Source: Paracoccus sp. MA
GTDB lineage: Bacteria > Pseudomonadota > Alphaproteobacteria > Rhodobacterales > Rhodobacteraceae
Assembly (NCBI RefSeq): GCF_020990385.1
Contig: NZ_CP087598.1
Span: 2,051,001-2,115,000 of the forward strand
Direction: 5' to 3'
DNA length: 64,000 bases
The translations under genes were made by a program, and so were the position numbers. This document shows, piece by piece, positions 29,773-39,779 of this stretch. The notes beneath the pieces were generated by a model. That model ran no database searches. It was not told the origin of the DNA and saw only the letters and a program-made list of their open reading frames with translations. Position 1 is the stretch's first letter, and the number at the start of each line of letters is the position of its first letter.

Positions 29773-29825
29773 TTCGGGGTCCCGGTTTATCTAATGCATG
29801 GGAAGGCGGGGCGAAACCCCGGGTG

Positions 29826-30197
29826 TCAGCCGGCCAGACGCGACCGATGGTCCCAGTCCTGCCAGTCGGCGCGATAGAGCCATTGCTCCTGCGGCTGGCG
29901 CGCGGCCAGCGCGGCGGGGATCTGCACCTCGTCGAAGCCGACGCGGCGGGCCATGGCATATTGGTCCGAGATCAGCCCGCCCACGGCGCGCAGCCGCCCC
30001 CGATAGCCCTTTTCGCGCAGCAGGCGGGCCAGGGTAAAGCCGCGACCGTCGGTCATGGCCGGAAAGTCGATGGCGATCAGCGGCTGCTCCAGATAGCCGT
30101 CCAGCGCCGCCGGATCGGTATCCGGGGCCAGCACCACCGGCTCGGCCCCGTCATGGGGGTGAAAGCCGTCATCGCGGACCAGAAAGAAATCGCTCAT
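29826..30197 (-). CDS. DUF934 protein of the sulfate assimilation operon
   Basis: A 123-residue protein of the DUF934 family, found almost always beside sulfite reductase genes. The signature DFPAMTDGRGFTLARLLREKGYRGRLRAVG (about 44-73) is clear. It overlaps cysH by four bases (ATGA). The precise role is unproven; an accessory part in sulfite reduction is inferred from neighbours. Confidence 0.88.
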   Translation of the reverse strand: MSDFFLVRDDGFHPHDGAEPVVLAPDTDPAALDGYLEQPLIAIDFPAMTDGRGFTLARLLREKGYRGRLRAVGGLISDQYAMARRVGFDEVQIPAALAARQPQEQWLYRADWQDWDHRSRLAG

Positions 30198-30917
30198 GCA
30201 TTCGCTCCCGTGCGGACCATCTTGCCGCCGATGAAATGGATGCCGCATTCGGTCTTGTTGCTGCCACGCCAGCGGCCGGCGCGCGGGTCCTCGCCCGGCT
30301 TGATCGGCGAGGTGCAGGGCGCGCAGCCGATCGAGGCATAGCCCTTGGCGACCAGGGGGTGACGCGGCAGGTTGTTCTCAGCCATGTAGTCCTGAACGTC
30401 CTGCGGACGCCAATGCGCCAGCGGGTTGATGCGCAAGCGCGAGGGCGGCTCGGATTCGAAGAATTCCAGCTGCTGGCGCTCGCCGCCCTGGAACCGCTTG
30501 CGGCCGGTGATCCAGGCGTCGAATTTCGACAGCTCGCGCTCCAGGGGAATGGTCTTGCGGAAATCGCAGCAGGCGTCGGTGTTGAACTGGTGCAGCGTGC
30601 CGTCCGGGTCGTTCAGCGCCACCTCGCGTTCGCTGGCGCGGATCACCCGGACGTCGGTCAGCCCCAGCTTCTGCGTGACCTCGACCTGGTAATCCAGCGT
30701 CTCCTGGAACAGCATCATCGTGTCGATGAACAGCACCGGCGTCCCCGGGGCCACCACCGAGACCATGTGCAACAGCACCACCGATTCCGCCCCGAAGCTC
30801 GAAACCAGCGTGGTCGAGCCCAGGTCGGGGTCGCGCAGGGCACGCCGCAGCACCTCGGTCGCGGCGTGATGGCGATAGCGGTCGTTCAGCCGCGCCGCGC
30901 GGGCATCCAGCGTCTGA

Positions 30918-30925
<8 letters not shown>
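30194..30925 (-). CDS. cysH: Adenylyl-sulfate (APS) reductase
   Basis: Reduces APS to sulfite with thioredoxin. At 243 residues it carries the iron-sulfur cysteine pairs typical of APS (not PAPS) reductases: Cys119-Cys120 in DACCDFRK and Cys201/Cys204 in IGCAPCTSP. The catalytic Cys227 is in KTECGIH. SFGAESVVLLHM (43-54) binds the nucleotide. It overlaps cysI by eight bases upstream and the DUF934 gene downstream. Confidence 0.94.
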
Positions 30926-32565
<1,640 letters not shown>

Positions 32566-32573
<8 letters not shown>

Positions 32574-32910
32574 TGCTGGCCTCGAGTTCGGACTGGGCGA
32601 ATTCGGCTTGCTTGCCATGGAAGTAGTTGGAGGGCCCGCGGCGGCGGAACGCCTCGCGGAAATGCGTGGGCTCGGGGCGGCCGTCGGGACCGCGGCGGGC
32701 CTCGGCCAGATAGGGGCCGACGACGACGTCCGACTGGCCGACGGCTTCGAGCAGCGCCAGCTCGGCGATGGCCTCGTCCTCGAAAAGCTCGGCCTCGCGC
32801 GGGTCGGCCGTCCAGCCGCCGTCACGCATCCACACGCAATGGCCCATGCGCAGGTCATTCGCGGTGATGACGGCGGGGGTCGCGGGGGATGGGGTGAAGC
32901 CTTTGGACAT
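32566..32910 (-). CDS. DUF2849 protein, first gene of the sulfate assimilation operon
   Basis: A 114-residue protein of the DUF2849 family, which precedes sulfite reductase in many alphaproteobacteria. Characteristic parts are TANDLRMGHCVWMRDGGWT and HFREAFRRRGPSNYFHGKQ at the end. GAAAGG before the ATG is the ribosome binding site. Function unknown, inferred to assist sulfite reduction. No siroheme synthase (cysG) precedes it here, although it often does in relatives; the divergent Lrp-type regulator occupies that place. Confidence 0.88.
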
Positions 32911-32924
32911 GGCTGTGCCTTTCG

Positions 32925-32949
32925 TTTTCTCTGGCGTATATATAGAAAA
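32925..32949. promoter_or_regulatory. Candidate operator between the cys operon and its Lrp-type regulator
   Basis: TTTTCT and AGAAAA arms (32925-32930, 32944-32949) form a dyad around a T/A-rich centre (GTATATATAG), an AT-rich island in very GC-rich surroundings. Lrp-family proteins favour such AT-rich symmetric sites. TTGACG at 32962-32967 is a possible -35 for the regulator. Binding is inferred. Confidence 0.45.
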
Positions 32950-33031
32950 AAATCCCCCATATTGACGAGTGGGGCGGGAAAATAAGAAACATCTTCGCAT
33001 GTCCGCCCGGCAGGAAGGATCAGGTTTCACG

Positions 33032-33514
33032 ATGAGCGACGACAGACAAACACCCATCCGGCTGGACGACACGGACCGCAAAATCCTGTCCCTGCTGCAA
33101 GAGGACGCGACGCTGTCGCTGGACGACATCGCGGCCCGAGTCGGCGCCTCGAAGACCCCGGTCTGGAACCGGATTCGCAAGCTGCGCGAGGCGGGGGTGA
33201 TCCGCGGCCAGGTGGCCTTGCTGGACCCCGATTCCCTGGGACTGGACGCCTGCTTCTTCGTGCTGATCCGCACCAGCGAGCACGACCCGGACTGGGCGCG
33301 GCGCTTCCTGGCCGCCGTGCGCGCCCGGCCCGAGGTGATCGAGGCGCACCGGCTGGCCGGCGACATCGACTATATCCTGAAGGTGCGGGTGCGCAACGCG
33401 CGGGCCTATGACCGCTTCTATCAGGCGCTGATCTCGGAGGTGCGGATCCACAACGTCACCGCGCTTCTGTCGATGGAGGAGCTGAAGGCGACCACGGCGC
33501 TGCCCTTGGACTGA
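33032..33514 (+). CDS. Lrp/AsnC-family transcriptional regulator
   Basis: A 160-residue regulator with an N-terminal winged helix-turn-helix (about 10-70; LDDTDRKILSLLQEDATLSL, ASKTPVWNRIRKLREAGVI) and a C-terminal ligand-binding RAM domain (about 75-155; EAHRLAGDIDYILKVRV). It is divergent from the sulfate-assimilation operon across 121 bases with an AT-rich dyad, so control of those genes, perhaps by cysteine, is a reasonable inference. The ATG at 33032 is chosen over an upstream start because the domain begins there. Confidence 0.9.
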   Translation: MSDDRQTPIRLDDTDRKILSLLQEDATLSLDDIAARVGASKTPVWNRIRKLREAGVIRGQVALLDPDSLGLDACFFVLIRTSEHDPDWARRFLAAVRARPEVIEAHRLAGDIDYILKVRVRNARAYDRFYQALISEVRIHNVTALLSMEELKATTALPLD

Positions 33515-33538
33515 CCTGCGCCCGCGGCGCGGCCGCAT

Positions 33539-33561
33539 GGGTATTTGGACAACGAAGAAGC
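33539..33561. repeat. Dispersed intergenic element, single arm
   Basis: Core TATTTGGACAACGAAGAAG, in the 49-base gap between the convergent lrp-type gene and the aminotransferase. It bridges the two subtypes in sequence. Confidence 0.65.
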
Positions 33562-33563
33562 GG

Positions 33564-34667
33564 TCAGGCCAGCGCCTTGAGTGCGCGGGGCAGCGCCTCG
33601 GCCAGGACGGCGAGTTCCGGTTCGGGCGCGCAGGAGACGCGGATGCAGCGGTCCAGCGGCGCGACGCCCGGCATGCGCACGAAGACGCCCTGCCCGGCCA
33701 GCGCCTCAAGCAGGGCGCGGGCGAAGGCACCGTCGCGATGCGTGTCGAGGGCGACGAAATTCGTCGCCGAAGGCAGGGCGGTCAGCCCGTTCGATTGCGC
33801 GATGGCAGCGATGCGGTCGCGGGCGGCGGCGACCTCGGCGCGGACATGCGCCAGCCAGTCCGCATCCTCCAGCGCCGCCAGCGCGCCGATCTGCGCCGTG
33901 CGGTTCATGCCGAAATGGTTGCGGATGCGGTCGAAGCCGGCGATCAGCTCGGCCGGGCCGATGGCATAGCCCACCCGCGCGCCCGCCATGGCATAGGCCT
34001 TGGAGAAAGTGCGGAAGCGGATCACCCGCGCGTCCTCGGGATCGATGCGCGGGATCGCCTCCGCCGGGGCGAATTCGGCATAGGCCTCGTCCAGCACCAG
34101 CAGGCCGGTTTCGGGCAGCTCGTCCAGCATGACCTCGATCCGGGAACCGGGATGCCAGCTGCCCATGGGATTGTCGGGATTCGCAAGATAGACCAGCCGG
34201 GCGCCATGGCGATGCGCGGCGGCGGCCAGCGCCTCGGGGTCCTCGGCATCCTTGCGATAGGGCACCTTCACCAGCCGGCCACCGAAGCCCGCGACATGGT
34301 AGTTGAAGGTCGGATAGGCCCCGTCCGAGGTCACCACCACCTCGCCCGGCGCCAGCATCAGCCGCACCAGCAGGCCAAGAAGCCCGTCGATCCCCTCTCC
34401 CACCATGACGTTTTCGGGTGCCGCCCCGTGCCGCGCCGCCAGCGCATGGCGCAGGTCGTGGCTGTCCGGGTCGCCGTATTTCCAGATCTCGGCCGATGCC
34501 CGGGCCATGGCCTCGACCGCCTTGGGCGAGGGGCCGAAGCCGTTCTCATTGGCGCCCAGCCGGGCGCGGAACGGCGCGCCGCGGCGGCGCTCCAGCGTCT
34601 CGGGGCCGGTGAAGGGGACCGTCGCGGGCAGCGCGGCGGCGATGGGGGCAAAGCGGAACCGGGTCAT
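33564..34667 (-). CDS. Histidinol-phosphate-type aminotransferase
   Basis: A 367-residue class I/II PLP enzyme of the HisC family. The Schiff-base Lys223 is in FSKAYAMAGARVGYA; RLGANENGFGPSPKA (36-50) and LANPDNPMGS (161-170) are substrate/PLP loops. HisC makes histidinol phosphate, but several paralogues of this length act on aromatic or other amino acids, and no his gene is nearby, so I call the family rather than the pathway. It follows the def-def-small ORF run on the same strand with a 177-base gap. Confidence 0.85.
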   Translation of the reverse strand: MTRFRFAPIAAALPATVPFTGPETLERRRGAPFRARLGANENGFGPSPKAVEAMARASAEIWKYGDPDSHDLRHALAARHGAAPENVMVGEGIDGLLGLLVRLMLAPGEVVVTSDGAYPTFNYHVAGFGGRLVKVPYRKDAEDPEALAAAAHRHGARLVYLANPDNPMGSWHPGSRIEVMLDELPETGLLVLDEAYAEFAPAEAIPRIDPEDARVIRFRTFSKAYAMAGARVGYAIGPAELIAGFDRIRNHFGMNRTAQIGALAALEDADWLAHVRAEVAAARDRIAAIAQSNGLTALPSATNFVALDTHRDGAFARALLEALAGQGVFVRMPGVAPLDRCIRVSCAPEPELAVLAEALPRALKALA

Positions 34668-34819
34668 GCCGCCACAGAAACCGCAATCCCGCGCGGCGCG
34701 CAAGGGCGCGCGTCCCGATGGCCTGGCCGCCCGGCGCAGCGCCTCGCCGCATCCGGCCGCCGGCAAAGCCCGATCGGCCCCCGCCTGCTGGGCCCGGCAT
34801 CGTCCTGCGCAATCGGCAG

Positions 34820-34844
34820 CCCGGCAGAGATGCGATCTGCCGGG
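34820..34844 (-). terminator. Perfect hairpin directly after the 65-residue ORF
   Basis: CCCGGCAGA and TCTGCCGGG (9-bp perfect stem, 7-base loop) begin at the base after the stop codon of the ORF at 34845-35042 on the minus strand. There is no T tract, so it may be a weak terminator or an mRNA-stabilising hairpin. Confidence 0.5.
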
Positions 34845-35042
34845 TCAAGGAGGCGAGTGCAGGTAGATCCGCCCCGGACTGTCCGCCCGCCGCGAATCGC
34901 GCCGGACATGGATGCCGGTGCCCTGGCCATAGGCCAGCCATTCGTCGCGGGGCTGTTCGTGCCGCCGTCCATGGGCGCGCCTCGACCGCCGGCCGAGCCA
35001 CAGGCCGAGGAGAAAGCAGAGGATTTCGGGCAGCAGGGACAA
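34845..35042 (-). CDS. Putative 65-residue membrane-anchored protein (TTG start)
   Basis: A short frame starting at TTG with GGAG seven bases upstream. Residues about 7-17 (ILCFLLGLWLG) are hydrophobic, and the rest is strongly basic and polar (GRRSRRAHGRRHEQPRDEW). It lies in a 429-base gap, same strand as the two deformylases before it and the aminotransferase after it. A perfect hairpin directly follows the stop. No family recognised. The remaining gap sequence (34668-34819) shows nothing I can name. Could be spurious. Confidence 0.4.
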   Translation of the reverse strand: MSLLPEILCFLLGLWLGRRSRRAHGRRHEQPRDEWLAYGQGTGIHVRRDSRRADSPGRIYLHSPP

Positions 35043-35096
35043 GCGGCGACTCCGGCGATTTCGCCCCCGGTCTAGCGCGAAATGGCTAAGGCCGGC

Positions 35097-35654
35097 TTAA
35101 CGCGCGGCGAACTCTTCCCCGCCGTCCAGCGCGTCGAGGATCAGCCGGCCGTCGAGATGGTCGGCCTCGTGCTGGGCGATGCGGGCCTCGATGCCGTTCA
35201 GGGTCAGCAATTGCAGCGCCCCGCTCATGTCGAAGCAACGCATCGAGATCGTGACCGGCCGCGTCACCGCCATCGGCCGGCCGGGGATCGAGAGGCAGGC
35301 TTCCTCCATGGTCGCGACCTCGCCGCCCAGCGGGGCGATCTCGGGGTCCATGACCACGCGGGGCAAGGGCGCGCCCTCCTTCCAGCCGTGATCCATGACG
35401 AAGATGCGCCAGCCTTCGCCGATCTGCGGCGCGGCGAGGCCGCGGCCGCCGGCGTCGTACATGGTCGCCAGCAGGTCGGCGGCCAGTTGCGAGACCTGGT
35501 CCCAGCCGAGCCGGCCGACCGGATCGCAGAGGCGGCGCAGCGCCGGGTCGGGATGAAGCAGGATCGGGCGGATGCGCCCGCGAGCGGCCAGCGCGGCGGG
35601 GTCGGGCCCCCCGGACGCCTGCGCGGCGTCCTGGCCCGACAGGGGCTCAGGCAC
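35097..35654 (-). CDS. Peptide deformylase paralogue with EACLS motif
   Basis: A 185-residue deformylase-family protein in tandem with def. Motif I GRGLAAPQ (70-77) and motif III HEADH (162-166) with both metal His and the Glu are intact. Motif II reads EACLS (118-122) rather than EGCLS; the metal-binding Cys120 is kept. It has a 28-residue N-terminal extension and starts at GTG inside the last codons of the upstream def (eight-base overlap). It may be a true second deformylase or one with altered efficiency or substrate. Confidence 0.88.
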   Translation of the reverse strand: MPEPLSGQDAAQASGGPDPAALAARGRIRPILLHPDPALRRLCDPVGRLGWDQVSQLAADLLATMYDAGGRGLAAPQIGEGWRIFVMDHGWKEGAPLPRVVMDPEIAPLGGEVATMEEACLSIPGRPMAVTRPVTISMRCFDMSGALQLLTLNGIEARIAQHEADHLDGRLILDALDGGEEFAAR

Positions 35655-36168
35655 GGTTCCGCTCGCGCTTCAGCTTGACCATCTTGCGGGTGATCATCTG
35701 GCGCTTGATCGGGCTCAGGTAGTCGATGAACAGCTTGCCGTCGAGGTGGTCGATCTCGTGCTGGGCGCAGGTGGCCCAGAGCCCCTCGAACTCGCGCTCA
35801 TGCGTCTTGCCGTCGAGGCCGAGCCAGCGCACCCGGACCTGGGCCGGGCGGGTCACGTCGGCATATTGGTCGGGGATCGACAGGCAGCCCTCCTCATAGG
35901 TGTTCAGCGCCTCGGACGTCCAGGTCACTTCGGGGTTGACCATGACGACGGGGTTGCGCGGCGCCTCGGGGTCCTTTTCGCAATCCATGACATAAAGCCG
36001 CGACAGCACGCCGATCTGCGGCGCGGCCAGGCCCACGCCCGGCGCGTCATACATGGTGGCCAGCATGTCGGCGGCCAGGGTCTCGATCTCGGGGGTGATC
36101 CGGGCCACGGGCTCGCAGGGCTTCTTCAGCCGCGGATCGGGGTGGAGGATGATGCTGCGCAAGGTCAT
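35647..36168 (-). CDS. def: Peptide deformylase
   Basis: Removes the formyl group from nascent proteins. A 173-residue metalloenzyme with canonical motifs: GVGLAAPQ (44-51), EGCLS (93-97) and HEIDH (137-141). The C-terminus is basic (KRQMITRKMVKLKRERNRA), as in type I enzymes that contact the ribosome. First of two tandem deformylase genes. fmt, usually adjacent in proteobacteria, is 6.5 kb away on the other strand. Confidence 0.95.
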   Translation of the reverse strand: MTLRSIILHPDPRLKKPCEPVARITPEIETLAADMLATMYDAPGVGLAAPQIGVLSRLYVMDCEKDPEAPRNPVVMVNPEVTWTSEALNTYEEGCLSIPDQYADVTRPAQVRVRWLGLDGKTHEREFEGLWATCAQHEIDHLDGKLFIDYLSPIKRQMITRKMVKLKRERNRA

Positions 36169-36245
36169 GACCGTGATCTAGGGCAAGCCTTGGCCTTGCG
36201 CAACAAGCCGCTATGCTGCACGGCGACGGAAAACGAGGGGAAACC

Positions 36246-37430
36246 ATGGCCCAGCCCGATTTCGACGAAATCATCGACCGCACCGGCACCGCCTGTTCCA
36301 AATGGGACGACATGCAGGCGATCTACGGCGTCTCGCCCCAGGACGGGATCGCGATGTGGGTCGCAGACATGGATTTCCGCCCGCCGGCCTCGGTGCAGCG
36401 CGCGGTCGAGGCGATGGCGGCGCATGGCGTCTATGGCTATCCCGGCGCCAACCCGGCCTATGTCGAGGCGATCCGCTGGTGGATGGAGACGCGCCACGGC
36501 TGGCAAGTGCAGCCGGAATGGATCCTCTCGGCGCACGGGCTGGTCAACGGCACGGCGGTCTGCGTCGATGCCTTCACCCGGCCGGACGACCGGGTGATCA
36601 TCATGACCCCGGTCTATCACGCCTTCGCCCGGGTGATCCGCGCGTCGGGCCGCGAGGTGGCCGAGTTCCCGCTGGCCATCCATGACGGGCAGTATCGCAT
36701 GGACTGGGAGGGCTGGCAGAAGCTGCTGACCGGGCGCGAGCGGATGCTGATCCTGTGCTCGCCCCACAATCCCGGCGGCAGGGTCTGGAGCGCCGAGGAA
36801 TTGCGTCAGGTCGCCGATTTCTGCGCCGCCCATGACCTGATCCTGGTCTCGGACGAGATCCACCACGACCTGGTCCTGCCCGGCAGCCCGCGCCATTCGG
36901 TGCTGGCGACCGTCGCGCCCGAGGCCGCGCCGCGGCTGGTGACGCTGACCGCCGCCACCAAGACCTTCAACATCGCCGGCGCCCATATCGGCAACATGAT
37001 CGTGGGCGACGAGGGGCTGCGCAAGCGCCTGCAAACCCGGCTGATGGCCCTGGGCATCTCGCCCGGGCTGTTCGGGCCGGGCATGGTCGCCGCCGCCTAT
37101 TCGCCCGAGGGCGCGGCCTGGGTCGATGCGCTGACCGGCTATCTGGACGGCAACCGGCGGCTGTTCGACGACGGCGTGAACGCCATTCCCGGCCTGCGCT
37201 CGATGCCCTTGCAGGCAACCTATCTCGCCTGGGTCGATTTCTCGGGCACCGGCATGGAACGGGCCGAGTTCACCCGCCGCGTCGAGCAGGGCGCCCGCAT
37301 CGCCGCGAACCACGGCGGCAGTTTCGGCACCGGGGGCGAGGACTTCCTGCGCTTCAACCTCGCCACGCCGCGCGCCCGGGTGGCCGAGGCCGTGGCGCGG
37401 CTGCAAGAGGCGTTCCGCGACCTGCAATGA
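36246..37430 (+). CDS. MalY/PatB-type PLP aminotransferase, probable cystathionine beta-lyase
   Basis: A 394-residue class I/II PLP enzyme of the MalY/PatB group that cleaves C-S bonds of cystathionine or cysteine conjugates. The PLP Lys239 is in TAATKTFNIAGAHIG. The signature MWVADMDF (37-44), CSPHNPGGRVW (171-181) and SDEIHHDL (202-209) fit the C-S lyase subgroup. GAGGGGAAACC before the ATG is the ribosome binding site. It overlaps the L,D-transpeptidase gene by four bases. Confidence 0.9.
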   Translation: MAQPDFDEIIDRTGTACSKWDDMQAIYGVSPQDGIAMWVADMDFRPPASVQRAVEAMAAHGVYGYPGANPAYVEAIRWWMETRHGWQVQPEWILSAHGLVNGTAVCVDAFTRPDDRVIIMTPVYHAFARVIRASGREVAEFPLAIHDGQYRMDWEGWQKLLTGRERMLILCSPHNPGGRVWSAEELRQVADFCAAHDLILVSDEIHHDLVLPGSPRHSVLATVAPEAAPRLVTLTAATKTFNIAGAHIGNMIVGDEGLRKRLQTRLMALGISPGLFGPGMVAAAYSPEGAAWVDALTGYLDGNRRLFDDGVNAIPGLRSMPLQATYLAWVDFSGTGMERAEFTRRVEQGARIAANHGGSFGTGGEDFLRFNLATPRARVAEAVARLQEAFRDLQ

Positions 37431-38077
37431 AGCGGCTGGGCGGGATCTTCTCGGCGTTGTGCCTGGCGGCGGTGCTCTGGGGGCTGTGGCTGATCTGGGC
37501 GCCGCAGCCCGCGCCGCAGCCGCAGCCCCAGCCGCCGGCGGCGGGCTGGCACTGGCCGGGCTTGCCCGATCTGCGCCTGCCCGAGTTCCGGCTGCCGCGC
37601 ATCACCCTGCCGCCGGTCTTCCAGCGCCCGCCGACAATGCCGGAGGCACCCATCGCCTCGCCCGTCCGGCGCATCCTGGTCGAGAAATCCGCCCGGCGCA
37701 TGACCGTCTGGCAGGAAAGCGGCCCACCCCGGACCTTCCGCATCGCCTTGGGTTTCGCGCCCGAGGGCGACAAGAGCCGCGAGGGCGACGGCCGCACGCC
37801 CGAGGGCATCTTCCGCATCGACCGGCTGAACCGGCAAAGCGCCTATCACCTGTCGCTGGGCATCGACTATCCGCAGGCCCGCCACCGCGAGGCGGCGCGC
37901 CGGCTGGGCGTCAGCCCGGGCGGCGACATCATGATCCACGGCCAGCCGAACCAGATCCCCGACGGCTTTCGCGTCAAGGGCGACTGGACCGCCGGCTGCA
38001 TCGCCGTCGACAATGCCGAGATCGAGGAAATCTTCGCCCATGCCCGCATCGGCACCGAGGTCGAGATCCGGCCCTGA
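37427..38077 (+). CDS. L,D-transpeptidase (YkuD family)
   Basis: A 216-residue protein with an N-terminal membrane anchor or signal (about 5-24), a Pro/Gln-rich spacer (about 26-75), and a YkuD catalytic domain (about 80-215). The catalytic His171 (MIHGQ) and Cys191 in DWTAGCIAVDN are visible, the latter replacing the common SHGC form. It probably forms 3-3 peptidoglycan crosslinks or anchors lipoprotein in the periplasm. ATGA overlap with the aminotransferase gene. Confidence 0.88.
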   Translation: MKRLGGIFSALCLAAVLWGLWLIWAPQPAPQPQPQPPAAGWHWPGLPDLRLPEFRLPRITLPPVFQRPPTMPEAPIASPVRRILVEKSARRMTVWQESGPPRTFRIALGFAPEGDKSREGDGRTPEGIFRIDRLNRQSAYHLSLGIDYPQARHREAARRLGVSPGGDIMIHGQPNQIPDGFRVKGDWTAGCIAVDNAEIEEIFAHARIGTEVEIRP

Positions 38078-38107
38078 AACCTGCCCCGGCGTGACGGCTT
38101 GCCGCAG

Positions 38108-38132
38108 GCCCTGCCCAAGGATAAGGCAGGGC
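38108..38132 (+). promoter_or_regulatory. Hairpin covering the MATE gene ribosome binding region
   Basis: GCCCTGCC-CAAGGATAA-GGCAGGGC, a perfect 8-bp stem ending two bases before the ATG of the MATE gene. The AAGGA in the loop or the AGGCAGGG of the right arm could be the ribosome binding site, so folding could limit translation; alternatively the dyad is a repressor operator. Confidence 0.45.
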
Positions 38133-38134
38133 GC

Positions 38135-39511
38135 ATGACGTTCAGCCGCTACGCCCCCCATCTCGGCGCGACCCTCGCGCTTGGACTGCCGCTCGTCGGC
38201 AGCCATCTGGCCCGCATGGCCATCCATGTCGCCGATACGGTGATGATGGGCTGGTATGGGGTGACGGAACTGGCGGCGCTGGTCATCGCCGTGTCCTTCT
38301 TCAACATCCTGTTCTTCCTGGGCATGGGTTTCGGCATCGGCGTCATGGGGGTGATCGCCGCCGCCATCGCGCGCAAGGACGAGGTCGAGGTGCGCCGCGC
38401 GGCGCGCATGGCGCTGTGGCTGTCGATTCTCTACGGCGTGCTGGTGCTGCCGGCGATGTGGTATTCCGAACCGATCCTGCTGGCCGTCGGCCAGGCGCCC
38501 GAGGTGGCCCTGCTGGCCCAGGACTATCTGCGCATCGAGGGCGTCGGGCTGATCGCGGTGCTGTGCCAGCTGACGCTGAACAGCTATCTCGCGGCGATGG
38601 AGCGCACGCAGGTGGTGCTGTGGATCACGCTGGCCGGGCTGCCGCTGGTGATCGTGCTGAACTGGGTGCTGATCTTCGGCAATCTGGGCGCGCCGGAGCT
38701 GGGGGTGCGCGGCGCGGCCATCGCCGCCGTGGCCGTGCAATATGCCGGGCTGCTGGCGATCGCCGCCTATGCGGCCTGGCTGCCGGTGGCGCGCAAGTAT
38801 CACCTCTTCCAGCGGTTCTGGCGCCCGGACCGGGCCGCGATCCGGGCCGTGTTCCTGCTGGGCCTGCCCATCGGCCTGACCATGGTGGCCGAGGGCGGGC
38901 TGTTCGTCGGCTCGAACGTGATGATGGGCTGGATCGGCACGCGCGAGCTTGCCGCGCATGGCATCGCCCTGCAACTGGCCTCGCTGACCTTCATGCTGCA
39001 TCTGGGCATGTCGAACGCCGCCACGGTGCGGGTCGGCCAGGCCAAGGGCCGGGGCGACGCCCTCTGGATGCGCGACGCGGGCGTGACGGTGACGGCGGTC
39101 TCGGTGGTGATCGCGCTGCTGGCCATGGCGGCCTTCGAGCTGTTCCCGCGCCAGCTGGTCGGGCTCTATCTGGACGCGGCCCATCCCGAGACCCCGGCGA
39201 TCATCGAACTGGCCGCCGGGCTGCTGTTCTATGCCGGGCTGTTCCAGCTGATGGATGCGATGCAGGTGATCGGTCTCGGGCTGCTGCGCGGGGTGCAGGA
39301 CACGCGCGTGCCCATGGTGATCGCGGCCATCAGCTATTGGCTGATCGGCATCCCGGTGGCCTACGGGCTGGCCTTCGTGGCCGGGATCGGCCCGGCCGGC
39401 CTGTGGCTGGGCCTGGTCGCCGGGCTGACCTTTGCCGCCGTGCTGCTGATGCGCCGCTTCTGGCGCGGGCTGGCGCGCGGGGACTGGACCCGCGCCGCGC
39501 GCCCGGTCTAG
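38135..39511 (+). CDS. MATE-family multidrug/cation efflux transporter
   Basis: A 458-residue inner-membrane protein with 12 predicted helices, NorM subgroup. Family features include AIHVADTVMMGWYGVTELAAL near the first helices and, in the second half, the matching LFVGSNVMMGWIGTRELAAHGIALQ, showing the internal twofold repeat. It likely extrudes cationic compounds against Na+ or H+. Substrate unknown. A perfect hairpin covers its translation start region. Confidence 0.93.
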   Translation: MTFSRYAPHLGATLALGLPLVGSHLARMAIHVADTVMMGWYGVTELAALVIAVSFFNILFFLGMGFGIGVMGVIAAAIARKDEVEVRRAARMALWLSILYGVLVLPAMWYSEPILLAVGQAPEVALLAQDYLRIEGVGLIAVLCQLTLNSYLAAMERTQVVLWITLAGLPLVIVLNWVLIFGNLGAPELGVRGAAIAAVAVQYAGLLAIAAYAAWLPVARKYHLFQRFWRPDRAAIRAVFLLGLPIGLTMVAEGGLFVGSNVMMGWIGTRELAAHGIALQLASLTFMLHLGMSNAATVRVGQAKGRGDALWMRDAGVTVTAVSVVIALLAMAAFELFPRQLVGLYLDAAHPETPAIIELAAGLLFYAGLFQLMDAMQVIGLGLLRGVQDTRVPMVIAAISYWLIGIPVAYGLAFVAGIGPAGLWLGLVAGLTFAAVLLMRRFWRGLARGDWTRAARPV

Positions 39512-39542
39512 TCTGGCCGCGCCAGAGATCGAGAGGTTCGCC

Positions 39543-39779
39543 ATGCGCCCGGTTTTCGTCCAGTTCCGCTGCTCGCCCGGCAAGACCTACGAGGTCGCCG
39601 ATGCGATCTACGATCGCGAGATCGTCAGCGAGCTTTACTCGACCTCGGGCGATTACGACCTGCTGGCCAAGATCTACGTCCCCGAGGATCAGGATGTCGG
39701 GCATTACCTGTCCGAAAAGCTGTTCGACATCCCGCATATCGTGCGGACGCTGACCACGATCACCTTCAAGGCGTTCTAG
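39543..39779 (+). CDS. Stand-alone Lrp/AsnC effector-binding (RAM) domain protein
   Basis: A 78-residue protein equal to the C-terminal ligand-binding domain of Lrp/AsnC regulators, without a DNA-binding part. VQFRCSPGKTYEVADAIYDR and YSTSGDYDLLAKIYV are characteristic. Such stand-alone domains assemble into oligomers and may bind amino acids or heterodimerise with full regulators. GAGAGGTTCGCC before the ATG is the ribosome binding site. It is 31 bases after the MATE gene, and may share its transcript. Confidence 0.88.
   Translation: MRPVFVQFRCSPGKTYEVADAIYDREIVSELYSTSGDYDLLAKIYVPEDQDVGHYLSEKLFDIPHIVRTLTTITFKAF

Noticed and set aside
33564..34667. Assigning the aminotransferase firmly to histidine biosynthesis
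   Set aside because: No other his gene nearby and the family includes aromatic aminotransferases of the same length.
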